From: Oscarella lobularis
Taxonomy: Eukaryota; Porifera; Homoscleromorpha; Homosclerophorida; Oscarellidae
Assembly (NCBI RefSeq): GCF_947507565.1
Contig: NC_089192.1
Span: forward strand, 248,001 to 312,000
Length of the DNA stretch: 64,000 nucleotides
Reading direction: 5' to 3'
This document shows, piece by piece, positions 1 to 11,349 of this stretch. The notes under the pieces are model-generated. The model made no database searches. It was not told the DNA's origin and was given only the letters and a program-made list of their open reading frames with translations. The position numbers and the translations under genes were made by a program. Numbering within the stretch: the first letter of the stretch is position 1; each line of letters starts with the position of its first letter.

Positions 1-30
1 TAGAGGAGCACGGTCGTCTGTTGTTGCCAT
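1..30 (-). CDS. Partial paralogue of the next gene (N-terminus only)
   Basis: The reverse strand from position 30 reads MATTDDRAPL and then leaves the window. The gene at 361-1351 starts MATADDRAPL, and the two flanks also align, including paired CACGTG boxes. This is therefore the first ten codons of a tandem copy of that gene. Function is unknown. Nothing more of it can be seen here. Confidence 0.7.
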   Translation of the reverse strand, partial: MATTDDRAPL

Positions 31-43
31 TTGTTTTTTTCGT

Positions 44-80
44 CACGTGAAGAGATATCCACGCTAAATTAGCTCACGTG
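44..80. promoter_or_regulatory. Paired CACGTG E-boxes upstream of the edge paralogue
   Basis: CACGTG occurs at 44-49 and 75-80, with ACGCTAAATTA between them, just upstream of the start codon at 30 on the minus strand. The same arrangement lies upstream of the paralogous gene (CACGTG at 1371-1376 and 1411-1416, with ACGCTCAATTA between). CACGTG is the classic bHLH-type binding site. That it is functional here is inferred from its conservation between the two copies. Confidence 0.4.
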
Positions 81-172
81 TTCGACATATAAAGCACACA
101 AGTTCAACCAGTACGCAGCATCAACAAACACACAAGCAGTTTAGTGCATAAGGCGCTGAAGACTAGCAACAA

Positions 173-349
173 ATGCCGTCGTCTTCTTCAATGAGAAAGG
201 CGACGGAAGCTGCAGCACAAGGGTCATCTTTTCCTCCCACGGCGGCATCAGAACGCCAAGCCGAACGTGGCGAGTGGCGGAAAGCGCTCGCGTCAGCGGC
301 AAAGCAGCCCATGAAATCAAACAACACTAAAAGGGAAATGAATAATTAA
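173..349 (+). CDS. Possible small ORF, 58 residues
   Basis: An ATG at 173 opens a 58-codon frame ending in TAA at 347-349. It starts MPSSSSMRKATEAAAQGSS, is rich in Ala, Ser and Lys, and has no signal peptide or membrane segment. It lies between the two diverged minus-strand copies of the duplicated family. I recognise no family. It could be a small cytosolic protein, a first coding exon or a chance frame. Confidence 0.25.
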   Translation: MPSSSSMRKATEAAAQGSSFPPTAASERQAERGEWRKALASAAKQPMKSNNTKREMNN

Positions 350-360
350 TTAGGCATTGG

Positions 361-1351
361 CTATACTTCCAGCTCTCCCGCGAGTCTTACGCAGTTGGGC
401 GTTCCTCTAATGTTCGCCGAGGCTTGGGAGTCGGAACAGGTCACCATTTCCACGCTTTTGATGTTGTCCAAAGGAATAGGAAGGAAGACGGTAGCTGACT
501 CCACTTTGGTACCCACTGTATAGACCAGCGGTGTTATTTTCTTCAGTGAGCCACCTTAAATGCTGTGTTTTAGCAGAAGAATGAGTGCAGAAGGCATTCT
601 CTTACCTTGCCTATTTATGCAGGATAAGAGAAGTAAACGCTTTGACGTCAACAGGGCTTGACCCACCGGTAGACTCCGTTTCATTTTACATTCAATGTCA
701 AAGAATTCCGCTGCTGAGTAAACCAGTAGATTTTTTTCAGCTTGAGTATGAAGACGTTCATCATCCATCAGCAGTCCTTTGAGCATTTCACTAAAACTGA
801 TCTCACCCTAAAATCATCAATAATTGCATTATTTTATATCCGTTCTTCATTCTTACCTGTGTCTGCAGACTCTGATCTGTAGCCATTCTCTGCACGGCTG
901 AACCGGTCGACGCAATGACCGAATTCAACTGATTCGCCGTTCCTGGATGTGTTCGATTAATCATTGAGTACGTCGCCAAAGACTCCGCATCAAACGAATT
1001 CTGTATCGGTACAAGCTGCGGTTGTCTTGTGACAACGTTCACACGGTGACTTCCGCCCGTCGGCGCAGCGACGGGCCGACTATCTGACCGGAACTGCGTT
1101 CCGTGCTCACTTGACGTACGCTCAGATGCTAGGTAAGCGCGCATTGACTCGTCGCTTGCCGAAGCACTGCGTTCTTGTCTCGCATTCTCATGCGGAAGCC
1201 ATGCTGTTCCATGCGGCCTAAATTCTGCTCGTGCCCGCGTGGATTCACCCGCGAAAGATAAATCGATGAGTGGCGGCGAATTCTCGCTTTCAGGCCGCAT
1301 CAGTTCGTATGCAGACTCCGTTAGAGGAGCGCGATCGTCTGCTGTGGCCAT
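361..1351 (-). CDS. Uncharacterised protein with GRAM/PH-like C-terminal part
   Basis: Start is the ATG at 1349-1351. At least three exons are visible: 1351-857, then 807 downward, then about 554-361 (stop TAG at 361-363), all with GT-AG introns. The product is about 300 residues. The first ~165 are low-complexity, polar and probably disordered. The remainder contains LLVYSAAEFFDI, GQALLTSKRLLLLS and TVFLPIPLDNIKSVEM. That pattern (strand, 'LTSKRLLLLS', then a 'LPLDNIKSVEM' strand) is typical of GRAM/PH-like folds, but I cannot name a family. A second copy begins at 30 on the same strand, so this is a tandem duplicate. Paired CACGTG boxes lie upstream. Confidence 0.6.
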
Positions 1352-1370
1352 TTGCTTTTCTGGGAAACGT

Positions 1371-1416
1371 CACGTGGAGAGAATTAACTGCCTACGCTCA
1401 ATTAAAAGTCCACGTG
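1371..1416. promoter_or_regulatory. Paired CACGTG E-boxes, conserved in the duplicate
   Basis: Two CACGTG palindromes at 1371-1376 and 1411-1416 lie 20-65 bp upstream of the start codon at 1351. They flank ACGCTCAATTA, which is also found in the duplicated promoter at the left edge. Retention of both boxes in the two copies suggests shared regulation by a bHLH factor. Confidence 0.4.
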
Positions 1417-1489
1417 CTTGGGATCATTATGTTTGTAATAAATAATATTTTTTTCTAGGATACACTACAGCTAATGTCTTGTCTATTCT

Positions 1490-2383
1490 CTAACTTCTTG
1501 CATCTCGATTGAGCATCACCTACACGGCAAAAAGTGAGATGAATTATTGATTATTGACTCTTTCTCTAACCTTCGCTTTTTCCGTCTGTTCAATCGTGGG
1601 CGATGAATCCGTACGCATGTCTGTGACGTCCTTAGACATGACGACGAGAAAATCACCTTGATCACCTGACCCATAGCTGTACTGCGACATACTTATAACC
1701 TAAGTAAGAAAACCTTCTTCAAACACTATCTCTCTATATAGAAACCGCACCTGTTCACACTTCCAACCGTCCGTGAAAGTGGAAAGCATTTGACTGAGCT
1801 CTCCCTCCTGACACTGCAACACTCGATACACATGATTAATATTATTCTTAGAAAGAAGACGTCTCAGAGAACAATTTTTTATGGAGAAAAAATTCCCACT
1901 TTTGTTACAGACTGATCACGTTGCTTGATCCGCTCCGCAGCCAATTGCACCAAGTCAGGCAAATTATAAAACTCCGCCTCCTCCAGCACACCTGAAAACG
2001 AAAAGGACGAGAGACCGAAAATCGCACATTGACTATATTTAGCGTGCCAAAGGACACCTTCTTCGGCGAGATCTTTATTGATAATCAATTTTCCGTGACG
2101 TAAGTAGTTGAGTATGCACGAAAAGTAGGCCGGATCGCGATCGATCAAATAGCTACCCGACTCGTCCTGTTACGCGGACTCGTGACGTCATATTTCGCGT
2201 TCACGCCCACGCCCCCACCTTAGCCGACGACAAATCCGGATCGTCGCAGACGAGCCGATGAAGAAACGACTCCGGGCGCTTGCACAAGGTCGCCTTGGTC
2301 GTCAGAAAGCGCGTTCCGCCGACGTTCAAGTGGACCCAGTCGAGGAGATAGGAACCAGTACCGTCGCTGCTGTCCGTAGACAT
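1490..2383 (-). CDS. KCTD5: KCTD2/5/17-type BTB (T1) domain protein
   Basis: The family are adaptors for Cullin-3 ubiquitin ligases, and the T1/BTB domain assembles into a pentamer. Start ATG is 2381-2383. The N-terminal exon reads [19 protein letters not shown]. The next supplies [20 protein letters not shown] and [10 protein letters not shown], then LEEAEFYNL after a short intron. Downstream exons give [16 protein letters not shown] and DGWKCEQ, then [20 protein letters not shown], and the last ends [11 protein letters not shown] with stop at 1490-1492. Order, length (about 200 residues) and the conserved C-terminal domain all match KCTD2/5/17 rather than channel T1 domains. Introns are 40-70 bp, GT-AG. 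DGK-theta starts divergently 291 bp away. Confidence 0.88.
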
Positions 2384-2674
2384 ACGTAGGTACGGGGTCC
2401 TTGAATGTCCCGACAGAAGTATTGTATGGAGGTATGGAGGGCGGAACTTGCCTACGAACGCAGTCCGTTCCAGGAAATTTGCCTAATTGCACACGCGTCC
2501 GTTAGTCGAACATCCTTCCGTCTTCGTAATCGAATGCGGCGCCGCAATTTCACTTTCGCGCGGGCGTGTGATCGAGGCACAAAGGTCGAACGCATATTCT
2601 TATCCGGGCTACTCGTCTCAGGCTCCCTAAAATTGTCGTACGTCGTTACGAGCGACGCAGTGTGCGCCGCGACG
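2384..2674. promoter_or_regulatory. Divergent promoter region KCTD5/DGKQ
   Basis: 291 bp separate the start codons. Rich in CpG, with no TATA box. A shared promoter is inferred from orientation. Confidence 0.4.
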
Positions 2675-5600
2675 ATGTCGATCGAGCAGCGAGGTAGTTC
2701 GCGCGACTTCCAACGCTTCGTATCGTCGACAGGAACGACGACGCTACCCGCGCCATCTCATCGCGTCCAACCGATTCGATTGGGCCATCGATTCCAAAAG
2801 AAGACGTTTCGGAAGCGAACGTTCTGCCACCATTGCACCGATATGCTTTGGGGCATCGTCAATCAAGGATACCAGTGCCTAAGTGAGAAGACGCCACGTA
2901 TCGACTCGACGACACTTTGTGTGCATTAGTAACTAGTCGTTGTATCCATCTCCGGGCAGCTGGGGATGAGAGTCGGGGGGGGGGCAACGGCGTTCAGTCA
3001 TTTTGCCGGTTCTTTTTTACGATCGTCTTCTTTTCTAGCCTGCAACTTCGTCACTCACGATCGATGCCTTCCCGTCGTCGCGATATCGTGCACGTCGAAG
3101 GAGGCGCCTCCTATTCGGGTAAGAATGAGGGGAAGGAATCCCCATCGCGTCACGTCGACGGGCTCACGCGAAAAAACCCTCGTCGCATATCACGATCTCA
3201 CGACTTTTGACCTCCCTACGCGCACGCACGAATAGCTCACTATCCCAACGTCCATTTCAAGGAACGAGTAGCTCACATTTGGTCGCGCGCGAGCGTCTAT
3301 CGCAAAGAATTCTGCAACGTGTGTCGACGTCGATTCGACGACGGACACGCCGTTCATTGCGAAGGTGGAACGGGGGGCGTGAATCTCAAGAAAAAAACAC
3401 AAACGACCCTATTTTTTGCATATATAGTCTGTAAGTATTTCGCCCACGAATCTTGTCGCGATCAAGCCGTCGATAATTGCCGGAAATGTGCCACGTTTAT
3501 GCCCAGTTCGGATGACGTAAGAAAAAAATACGAATAAATTTTTTCCTCTTATCTTTTGGTGGCGATTCAGTCTGAGCGAAATCCTGACCTTTTGCATCAT
3601 TGGGTCGAAGGAGACGTCGCCCCGGGCGAATTCTGCGTGCGCTGTTTCAAAGATTGCGGCACTAGCGATTGTCTCTCGAGCGTTCGATGCAGCTGGTGCG
3701 GACGACCGGTGAGTGAGAAAAACGAGCCTATATTTAGATAGAGAATCCGACGTAGGGGAGGGTCCTCCCACCGGAAAAGTATACATAGTCTAGTCTTTTT
3801 CCCTTACCCCCCTCTAAGGCGCATTCAGGCTGCTTTAAATATTTGGACGAGACGTGTGACTTTGGTGCATTGGCTCGGCTCATTGTGCCGCCTCACTGCG
3901 TCTCGCTTTCCCTTCCGGATATCGCAGCATATTCACACGGCTCCAAACCCCGTCATTTCTTACAAAGTAACCAATAATAATACTAATAGTGGCTTCGTTT
4001 GAGGAAAGCCTTTAGGTCGCGTTTTGCCTAAGACCAATGACGATAGCTTGTTATCTCATTCAGAAGACGATCTAGATGATCTATCTGGTATATATCCATA
4101 GTTAAAAGACGCGTGCCGACCCTCTATAGAACTTATTTCAGATCTTCTTCCCGGTTTCTGCATGCTGAGAATCTTCGACGGCTCCGAGAAAACGTTTAAG
4201 ACGATCGCCGTGGAGAGCACGGCGTCGATCAACGACGTTCTAGTGAGAAAGAAAAGAAGACGCTTGATTAAATAATTCAATTCACGCTTAGTCCACCGCT
4301 TTGGAGAAATTCAGAATCAAGGATCATCGTGGCGGGTATTATTTGAGCGAAAAAGTCGTAGAATGTGGGTGTTAGAGGAGTAGTTTTCTTCACCTTTTTT
4401 ATCGTTCTTTATGCAGCGGGTGAAGAGAGGAAATTGGGTCTCGAATTTTCCCTTGACGACATAAAGAAGCCAAAGGCGGGCGACAATCCTCCTTCTCTTT
4501 ACCTTCGCACTGACGTAGGATTAGAGAGAAGTTTCTTTTTTTAGTTGTCTAATTTTGGTGCAGGAACTCGAAGGCGATCGAGGCGTTCTAAGGGTTTATC
4601 CTGGAATGCAAGGGTGAGTCACTGCCACACTTGTTTAGAGAATTCTCGAGAATTGGCGGAAACAGGTTTTCCGGTCGGCTCAATTTCAAAGCGGTTCCCG
4701 TGTCGCGAAGCACGACTGTCGAAGAAACGATTCGGCTTGCTCTGAAGAAACTCAAGCTCAAGGTTTGTCTAAGAGGAAAGTCCTTTTACTAGGCGCAATT
4801 CTCTCTAGGACGAGAGTCCAAAGGATTATTCCCTAGTGCAAGTCTCTCTGCACAAAGGAGGTTAAATCTTTAAACATTTTCCCGTGTATCATGCAAGACA
4901 ATGTAGTTATCTTAGTCAAGGAAAAGGTTCTTGATAGGGATGCGTGTCCTTGGGAAATATTGACAAGCACGAAAATGGTTAGAGGCGTAGTGCTACAGGG
5001 ACTAGAGAGGGTTAGATATCGGTGTCTTAGCTGTCTCTTCGCGAGGTCCACGCAACGCGATTTTATTTGCGAAAAGATTCCGAATTGACGTCATCGTGCA
5101 CGGTCAATGTCTTCGTTGGAAATTTTCCCAAGCATTGTAGCGAGGAGTGGTATCGACAGAAAATCAAAGACATATTAGGAGACGGTGAGAGTCAAGAAAA
5201 AAAGATAGTCGTTCCTTAGTAGTTCTCCCCCTTAGTTGATAAGGAAGCTCACATTGGGCTCGTGAACCCAAACAATGGTTTGTATATATTATAGCTTAGT
5301 TTCTTTGCGTCGTGGGTGGATTAAATAGTTCATAGGCGTTCTCTTTATTGAGTTTTTTCTGCCTGACACGGCGGCGCGAGCCGTCGCCGTTCTCAAGCAG
5401 ACAACAGTCGAAAAGCAGCAACTTAAAGTCGTCTCACTTCCCTATTATGAGGTACATAGTGACCTTATAACGCCATCTCTAGTTTTTTATTAGGCTTCGG
5501 CGCTCTCTTCCAAAACGAGTCCCCTTCTTGTTTTCGTCAATTCGAAAAGTGGCGGCGGGCAGGGGCAAGAGCTCTATTTTTCCCTACGTTATCATCTAAA

Positions 5601-7519
5601 TCCGCATCAGATATTCAATTTGAGTGAAGGCGGTCCATTCCCCGGGTAAAACCGAACTAGATTACATAGAAATTTTTCCACCGTTCTTTTTTTTTCAACA
5701 AAAGACTCATGACGTTTCGCAATGTACCGAATTTTCGAATTCTCATATGCGGCGGCGACGGCACTTGCGGCTGGGTACTGACAGCGCTGGACGAAATTCG
5801 AACAAAACTGAAGTGCCGTTACCCGCCGACGGCTCTTCTTCCGCTTGGCACGGGCAACGACTTGGCACGCGTTCTCCGATGGGGGTCAGGATACTCAGGG
5901 GACGAGTCGATTGTCAGTTTATTGCTCGCCGTGGAAGAAGCAGAGACGAGCGTAATGGACAGGTAAGAGATCTACATATGTATGTATTAATAGACGGGCG
6001 AGGGTCAGAGTTTAATTACCCCCCTAAAAAAATCAATTAAGATTCTATTCTTACACTATACGCATAACGTTTTCTAATTTACCTTTGCCCTTTGTGAGAT
6101 GGACCGTCATCTTCGATTCGTCTTCGCCAATATCCACGATCGCTTCGCGTATTCGCCACGTCAATGGGCGCCCGTCGCCGTCGCCGCCTCCCGCCGTTCG
6201 ACGTCGCGCCTTCGAAGAAGGCCGCACCGCGTCCGCTCTGCCGAGCATTTCATCGCAGGACGACGACGACGACGTCGTCAACGAGCTTCCGCCCTTGACG
6301 CGTCGTCGCGCTTTTACGGATGAGACGAGTTCGCCGAAATCGCGAACTGCCGCCGCCGTGGCGACGCGTTTTGGCGAGACGACGAAGAAGAGGACGGCAT
6401 CGACTTCGGCGGCGGCAGTTCCGTCCAAAATTTTCATTATGAATAATTATTTGGGGATTGGGATTGACGCTGATATTACGCTCGGTTTCCACAATGCAAG
6501 GGAAGAGGCGCCTGAGAAGTTCAATAGTCGGTATGAGTAGAATATACGTGCATGAATAAAATAGGAGAGACTCCCATTCATAAGTGAAGCCATGAGTACG
6601 AGAGGAAATCCCTTGGGCTCATTTTATACTAGATCCGCTTACGAGTTTGTTTATTTAAGATTTCACAACAAAGGCGTGTACGTTCGCATGTCTTTGTCGA
6701 AAATGGTTTCAAAGGGGAATCTGACAGATTTTCCAAGAATTGTTCGACTAGAGGTTAGAAGGTTCAGTTATTTGGCAATCTTTCCTAAACGAAAATTTCC
6801 TATTAGTGTGACGGAAAGGAAAAGAGATTGCCAAGCGATTTGGAAGGCATTATCATACTGAACATTGGAAGGTAGAGAGGCAATTCTAAAGGCTTAGTTT
6901 CTGGGGATGAAATCTCTACTTAGCTGGGGATCTGGAGCCGATGCTTGGGGCTCGGAAAAACACGACGTTCGTAACAGTATCGTACTCCCCCCTTCTTTTT
7001 AAAAATCTCTCTTTCCAGGGCTTTGTGCCCCCGCGAATCAATGACGGTCTATTGGAGATCGTTGGCGTGACGGGAGTGTTGCACTTGGTAGCTCGGATAA
7101 TCAAACAAGTCTTCAATTTTTGAATAATTTGACTAGGCTCAAATTCAGGGAAAAGTTCGGTCAGGAATTCGCCTCGCTCAGTGCTCGCACGTAGGAAGAC
7201 TCGCGTAGACTGGCCCTAGAAATCGCCTAATGCTTTTTTCCCAAAAGGTAAAGATCTTTCTTTCGGATACATTGCCCGTGCAAATCGACGGGGAGCCTTG
7301 GCTTCAGGAGAGCAGTACTGTAGTCATAACAAGATGTTCTGAATGGGTACTAGAGGCTCTTTGTTTTTTTCGCTGACTGAATCCGGCACGGGACCTTTCT
7401 AGGCAACCATGCTGATGAGAAGTAAAAGGAGCGGCATATCGAAACGATATCCTCACCAGTCACCTGTTTTGAAGCGTAGTCCTCGCGTCATAAGAAAGAG
7501 TGTTTCCTCGTCGAGTTGA
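2675..7519 (+). CDS. DGKQ: Diacylglycerol kinase theta
   Basis: Phosphorylates diacylglycerol to phosphatidic acid at membranes. Start [15 protein letters not shown] at 2675; TGA at 7517-7519; about 20 exons. Domain order is that of type V DGK. First C1: [17 protein letters not shown], then GYQC joined across an intron to [11 protein letters not shown]. Second C1: [19 protein letters not shown] and CKYFAHESC. Third C1: [23 protein letters not shown]. Ras-association-like segments follow ([17 protein letters not shown] at ~4170; [20 protein letters not shown] at ~4682). The catalytic DAGKc has [19 protein letters not shown], the ATP-binding GGDGT at ~5755 and [15 protein letters not shown]. 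The accessory domain has [23 protein letters not shown] and [14 protein letters not shown]. Odd point: a long Ser/Arg/Asp-rich insert (~6150-6430) separates the two catalytic halves. BAG1 starts 147 bp downstream on the same strand. Confidence 0.93.
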
Positions 7520-7666
7520 ATTTATTGTTAGACCGACATAGTCGCACCCCGTTATTGTATTCCGCCAAATGACTCGATTTTTAATTATTAGATACAGTAT
7601 TTTTTACACTTGTGAATCTCTGGGGTAAATTTTTGGCGCTGGTGTTAACGCACGTTAGGAGTCCTC

Positions 7667-8310
7667 ATGACCGATTTTTCTGTAGTCTTGGTCTACGGGT
7701 CTAGAAAGGAACCAGTAAAGCTAGAAGGTGAGATCTTTTCATACTGCCTTTCTAACCTGCAAAAAAATAGGTTCTATGTCTAGATGGGGCCTCCACTCCT
7801 CTTCAGATTGTCGCCCAAAAAGCGTCCGATATCTACGGCATTCCGATAACAGGTCAGAAGCTAGTTAGCAGGGGAAAATCTCTTTATCCGCTCGACAAGC
7901 AATTGAGCGAACTTGGACTTAAAAACGGGGCCAAGGTGATGGTCATAGGAAAGCCTTACAATATCGAAGAAGATGAACAGTACAAGGAAATTCTCTCCAT
8001 AAACGAAAAAGCCAAGAAGATCTTTGATCGACTGGATAGTATTAGAAAAGACCTGGAGCAATTTGAACGGGGTTTTCTGCCAGAGCAATACGGGGGATCA
8101 GCGAGGGAAAAGCTCCAAAAGAGATGCGTGTCTTGTAACGAAGAGCTCATGTGTTGCTTAGAGGAATTAGATGGAATTATAGTCGAACGGAAGCCGGACG
8201 AGTTGAAGGAGTGCAGAAAACGAGCTGTTACTCGAATACAGGAGATGATGGGTAGAGTGGATGCAACAGAGCAGAGTATCATGACAGTAGAAAAAAGTGA
8301 CAATGCCTAA
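7667..8310 (+). CDS. BAG1: BAG family co-chaperone 1
   Basis: Nucleotide-exchange factor for Hsp70. Two exons: ATG at 7667 gives MTDFSVVLVYGSRKEPVKLE; after a short intron ending at the TCTAG before 7785, the frame continues DGASTPLQIVAQKASDIYG. Residues ~1-80 form a ubiquitin-like domain (TGQKLVSRGKSLYPLDKQL, then LGLKNGAKVMVIGK). The C-terminal ~110 residues form a three-helix BAG domain (FDRLDSIRKDLEQFERGFL ... LEELDGIIVERKPDELKEC). Total about 190 residues, close to the short BAG1 isoform. The stop is only 46 bp from the stop of the convergent NHL-BTB gene, so the 3' ends probably overlap. Confidence 0.9.
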
Positions 8311-8356
8311 GATTCCCGTGCAAACGAAAAATAAAAAGGTCGTATGAAAATATAAT

Positions 8357-9807
8357 CTAAGTAGCTGCAGCTTGCCTAACGTTCAGAAGCCAAGGCAACT
8401 GATCAGTTATCTCCTTAAGCAGCACTTTGTCCAGCTCCCAAAACTGTTCTTCTTTATAAAAGATCCATATTCTGTTTATGACGAAATTCAAGGCGACGTT
8501 TTTCGGATATTTGAGCCCGTGTTTATGCGCCATAGACAGGTATTCCAGAGCGGTTTTCTCTGAAATGAACTGCACTATACGATCTGTGCAAGATTTGCTT
8601 AGGTTATTGATATGAAAGCGATCAGCCAATGCGAGTACATCCATCAAATGGTCGCAATACTTTTGAGCGTCCATACGCCCGGTAACAATATACGTGATGA
8701 CGGCGTAGAATGATTCATACGTCGCGTTTTCAATTATAATGGGTTTCTCACTTTCCAGCACTCTAAGAACAGTAAACATTCTCTCAAACTCCTTGGAACG
8801 AACGCAAAGAAGAGCTCTATTGACGCGAATGCTCTTTTCTTCGACTAGAAAAACCACTTGATCCGGAGACGCCTTCTCTTGATCTTTATCAAATAATTTT
8901 GCCAGATCGCGAGACATCTTATAATCCCACAACGGTTCCGAATGACGTTTTACTTTCACTCGACGAACGGCCTTTGTTTCTGTGAAATAGAGGTATCCTG
9001 ATTTGGTGTGGTAGAACAAATGATGGGGCTTGTTCAATGAAGCGAGTTCACTTTGGCCATCAATAGATTTAGCTTCACCTGATCCGCACACTGTGAGAAT
9101 TTCTTCTTCGTCAAAGCGAAGCTTATATATTTTATTGGACAAATCGCAATAGTAGACATTTCCGTCATCATCTGTAGCAACACCACATGGAGACTCGAGA
9201 TTTTTCCGAACAGTTTCAACGTGATTATCTTTGATTTTTCTTATGGCATGATTTGATCGATCAGCGACGTATACAGAATCATCCGGTCCCATAGCCAATA
9301 GAACGGGATCAAAGACATTTTCTCGGATAGACGTAACTACGATACTTCCGTCTTTTCTTACCGCAAGTCCAAATTGGGAATTCAAAGGAGGAGTCTGTCT
9401 CACTGTAGAGACTTTTCCCTCGCTTACCTACAAAAATCTACGGTTATGTATCGGAATTAATGTATGCCTACTTTTCGAATTTGATTGTTTCCGTAATCGG
9501 CGACGAATAGAATCGAGCCGATCGATGCGAGGCATACAGGACCGCGAAATCTCGCTATGCTCGAGGGGCCGTCTAGATAGCCAGGCAGTCCGGAGAGGCC
9601 AGCATAGGTGGAGACCTTTCCCGACATGCGGTTGAGTTTCCAAATGCAATGATTGCTACAATCAGCGACGCAAATCGTGTTGTCGTCTAATACTGCAATT
9701 CCACGCAGATCATCGAATGAATCATAGCGAGAGACGGTCGAAACATAATCTACAGTCAAAATGTGAGGCTTCCTACTAGCAAACTCCAAAGATCACTTAC
9801 ATTCCAT
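8357..9807 (-). CDS. NHL-repeat protein with C-terminal BTB/BACK domains
   Basis: A small first exon (ATG at 9805-9807, then GAA T and a GTAAGT donor) joins after ~50 bp to YYVSTVSRYDSFDDLRGIAV. Later ATGs would lose the first blade. Residues 1-250 carry NHL-type beta-propeller repeats, for example ICVADCSNHCIWKLNRMSGK, LFVADYGNNQIRKV, VYVADRSNHAIRKI and VYYCDLSNKIYKL. Then comes a BTB fold (VVFLVEEKSIRVNRALLCVR, SKEFERMF, FYAVITYIVTGRMD) and a BACK-like helical region to the stop at 8357-8359. BTB proteins usually bind Cullin-3, with the propeller as substrate module. In most the propeller (Kelch) follows the BTB; here the order is reversed. Substrate and name are unknown. Confidence 0.8.
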
Positions 9808-10918
9808 GACGCTGTTAGTGTCACGCCCATAGGCGACACGTGATCTAACGCGCGTTGTCTTCGTTCGCTCTTCAAGTCGTCGCCTGACGTCGTCGCTATT
9901 CCTCCGCGTTCCTGGCTCGTTTTCGGTACTGCACGCCACTGGCGGACTATGTGGACGAATCAGAATCTTGCTTTAGGCTTGTAGAAGGCTGCGAGCGCGA
10001 CTTCGGCGAGCCACGCGACGTCGTTGCGCAACAGCCTCCCTTTTCGATCGTCTGTGCTCGAATTCCGCCGGCTCGTTAGCAGCGTGAGTCGTTCCAATCA
10101 TGCTAAATCAGTATTCGACGAGATGAAGTGAGGTGAGCAGAATCGGGGTCCCCATGATCCCTCCGCTCCGGTATTTGTATCGGGATAACGCTACCTACGG
10201 ACATCTGGAACTGCTTTATCGTGTGTTTCAAACTTGTTGTTCCTGTAGTTCATAGTCTAGCACATGGGGGGTTCCCTAATTTCGACTGCGCGTGCTACGA
10301 TAGTAATACAGTACTGTCATGTTGATATGGCCATATACTTCGTATGCTTTTCCAAGCACATCAACTATGCAGTCAAAAATGGCAATCATTTTATAATTTT
10401 GTACAGTGTAAATCACCTGTGGGACTGAAAAAAGGATGGTAACTGAAGTTGGTTCTTTTGCTTAGCTGTTCCTGCAAACCGAAAATTAAAGAATGCCAGC
10501 AAAGGAGGAGAAGAAAAAGAAGAGGACATCTGCGCGCGTTTTTTTGTATTTTTGTAGTGCATGGACTTAGTGGTAGGCGCATGCAGCTTTTGATCTCCAG
10601 GACATGGAGACGAAGGCAATGCACTTAGCTTAGAGACTTGCACGTGCGTGCATGCCTTCCTCTTACAGCGCGCATGCCTCTAGGCTAACGCGCGTGTAGC
10701 ACGTTGCATGTCGCGCGCGGACGTTTTATACCAAAAAGTAGGAAAACCTATGTTCAATTTTTATTTAATAAATATCCCGGATGTAAATAAAAAATTTAAA
10801 AGTCCTTCCGGTCTCCCCCTTCCTCCTCCTCCTTCTTCTTCTTTCTTGTCCTTGGGCCGTCGCTCCTGCGCTGCCACTTGACCCCCTTAGGAGGCCAAGC
10901 GGTGAGACTGAGACTGCA

Positions 10919-11155
10919 GTCCCCACAGTGAACTTTAACCCAAGTCCACAGGGGGTAGGCACATTATCCTCCAGCCTCCAAGGAGCGAGACTTTAACCCA
11001 AGTCCCCAGGGGAGAGCGCATTAACCTCCAGCCCACAAGGAGGGAGACTTTGCCCAAGTCACCAGGGTGAACTTTAACCCAAGTCCACAGGGGAGAAGCT
11101 GATTATCCTCCAGCCCACAAGGAGGGAGACTTTAACCCAAGTCCCCAGGGTGATG
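10919..11155. repeat. Minisatellite, ~58 bp units
   Basis: Imperfect direct repeats of a unit containing ACTTTAACCCAAGTCC, CAGGGG and ATTAACCTCCAGCC, ACAAGGAGGGAG. About four copies, one with an internal duplication of the CCCAAGTC segment near 11048-11090. Non-coding. Confidence 0.75.
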
Positions 11156-11349
11156 GCTTCGTCTACATCTTCTTCTTTCTGCATCTAGAATCATCGGATT
11201 GATCCGTTGGGGGAGAGGAGAGAACTAAAGAAAAATCAACGTGAAATCAAAGCACTCAAATCTACGGTCTTATTTACCTTGAATAACTGAAGAAAACGCT
11301 GTGGAGGAGGAGGGAATTGATCCATGTATTTATATAGGCATCTACAAAA

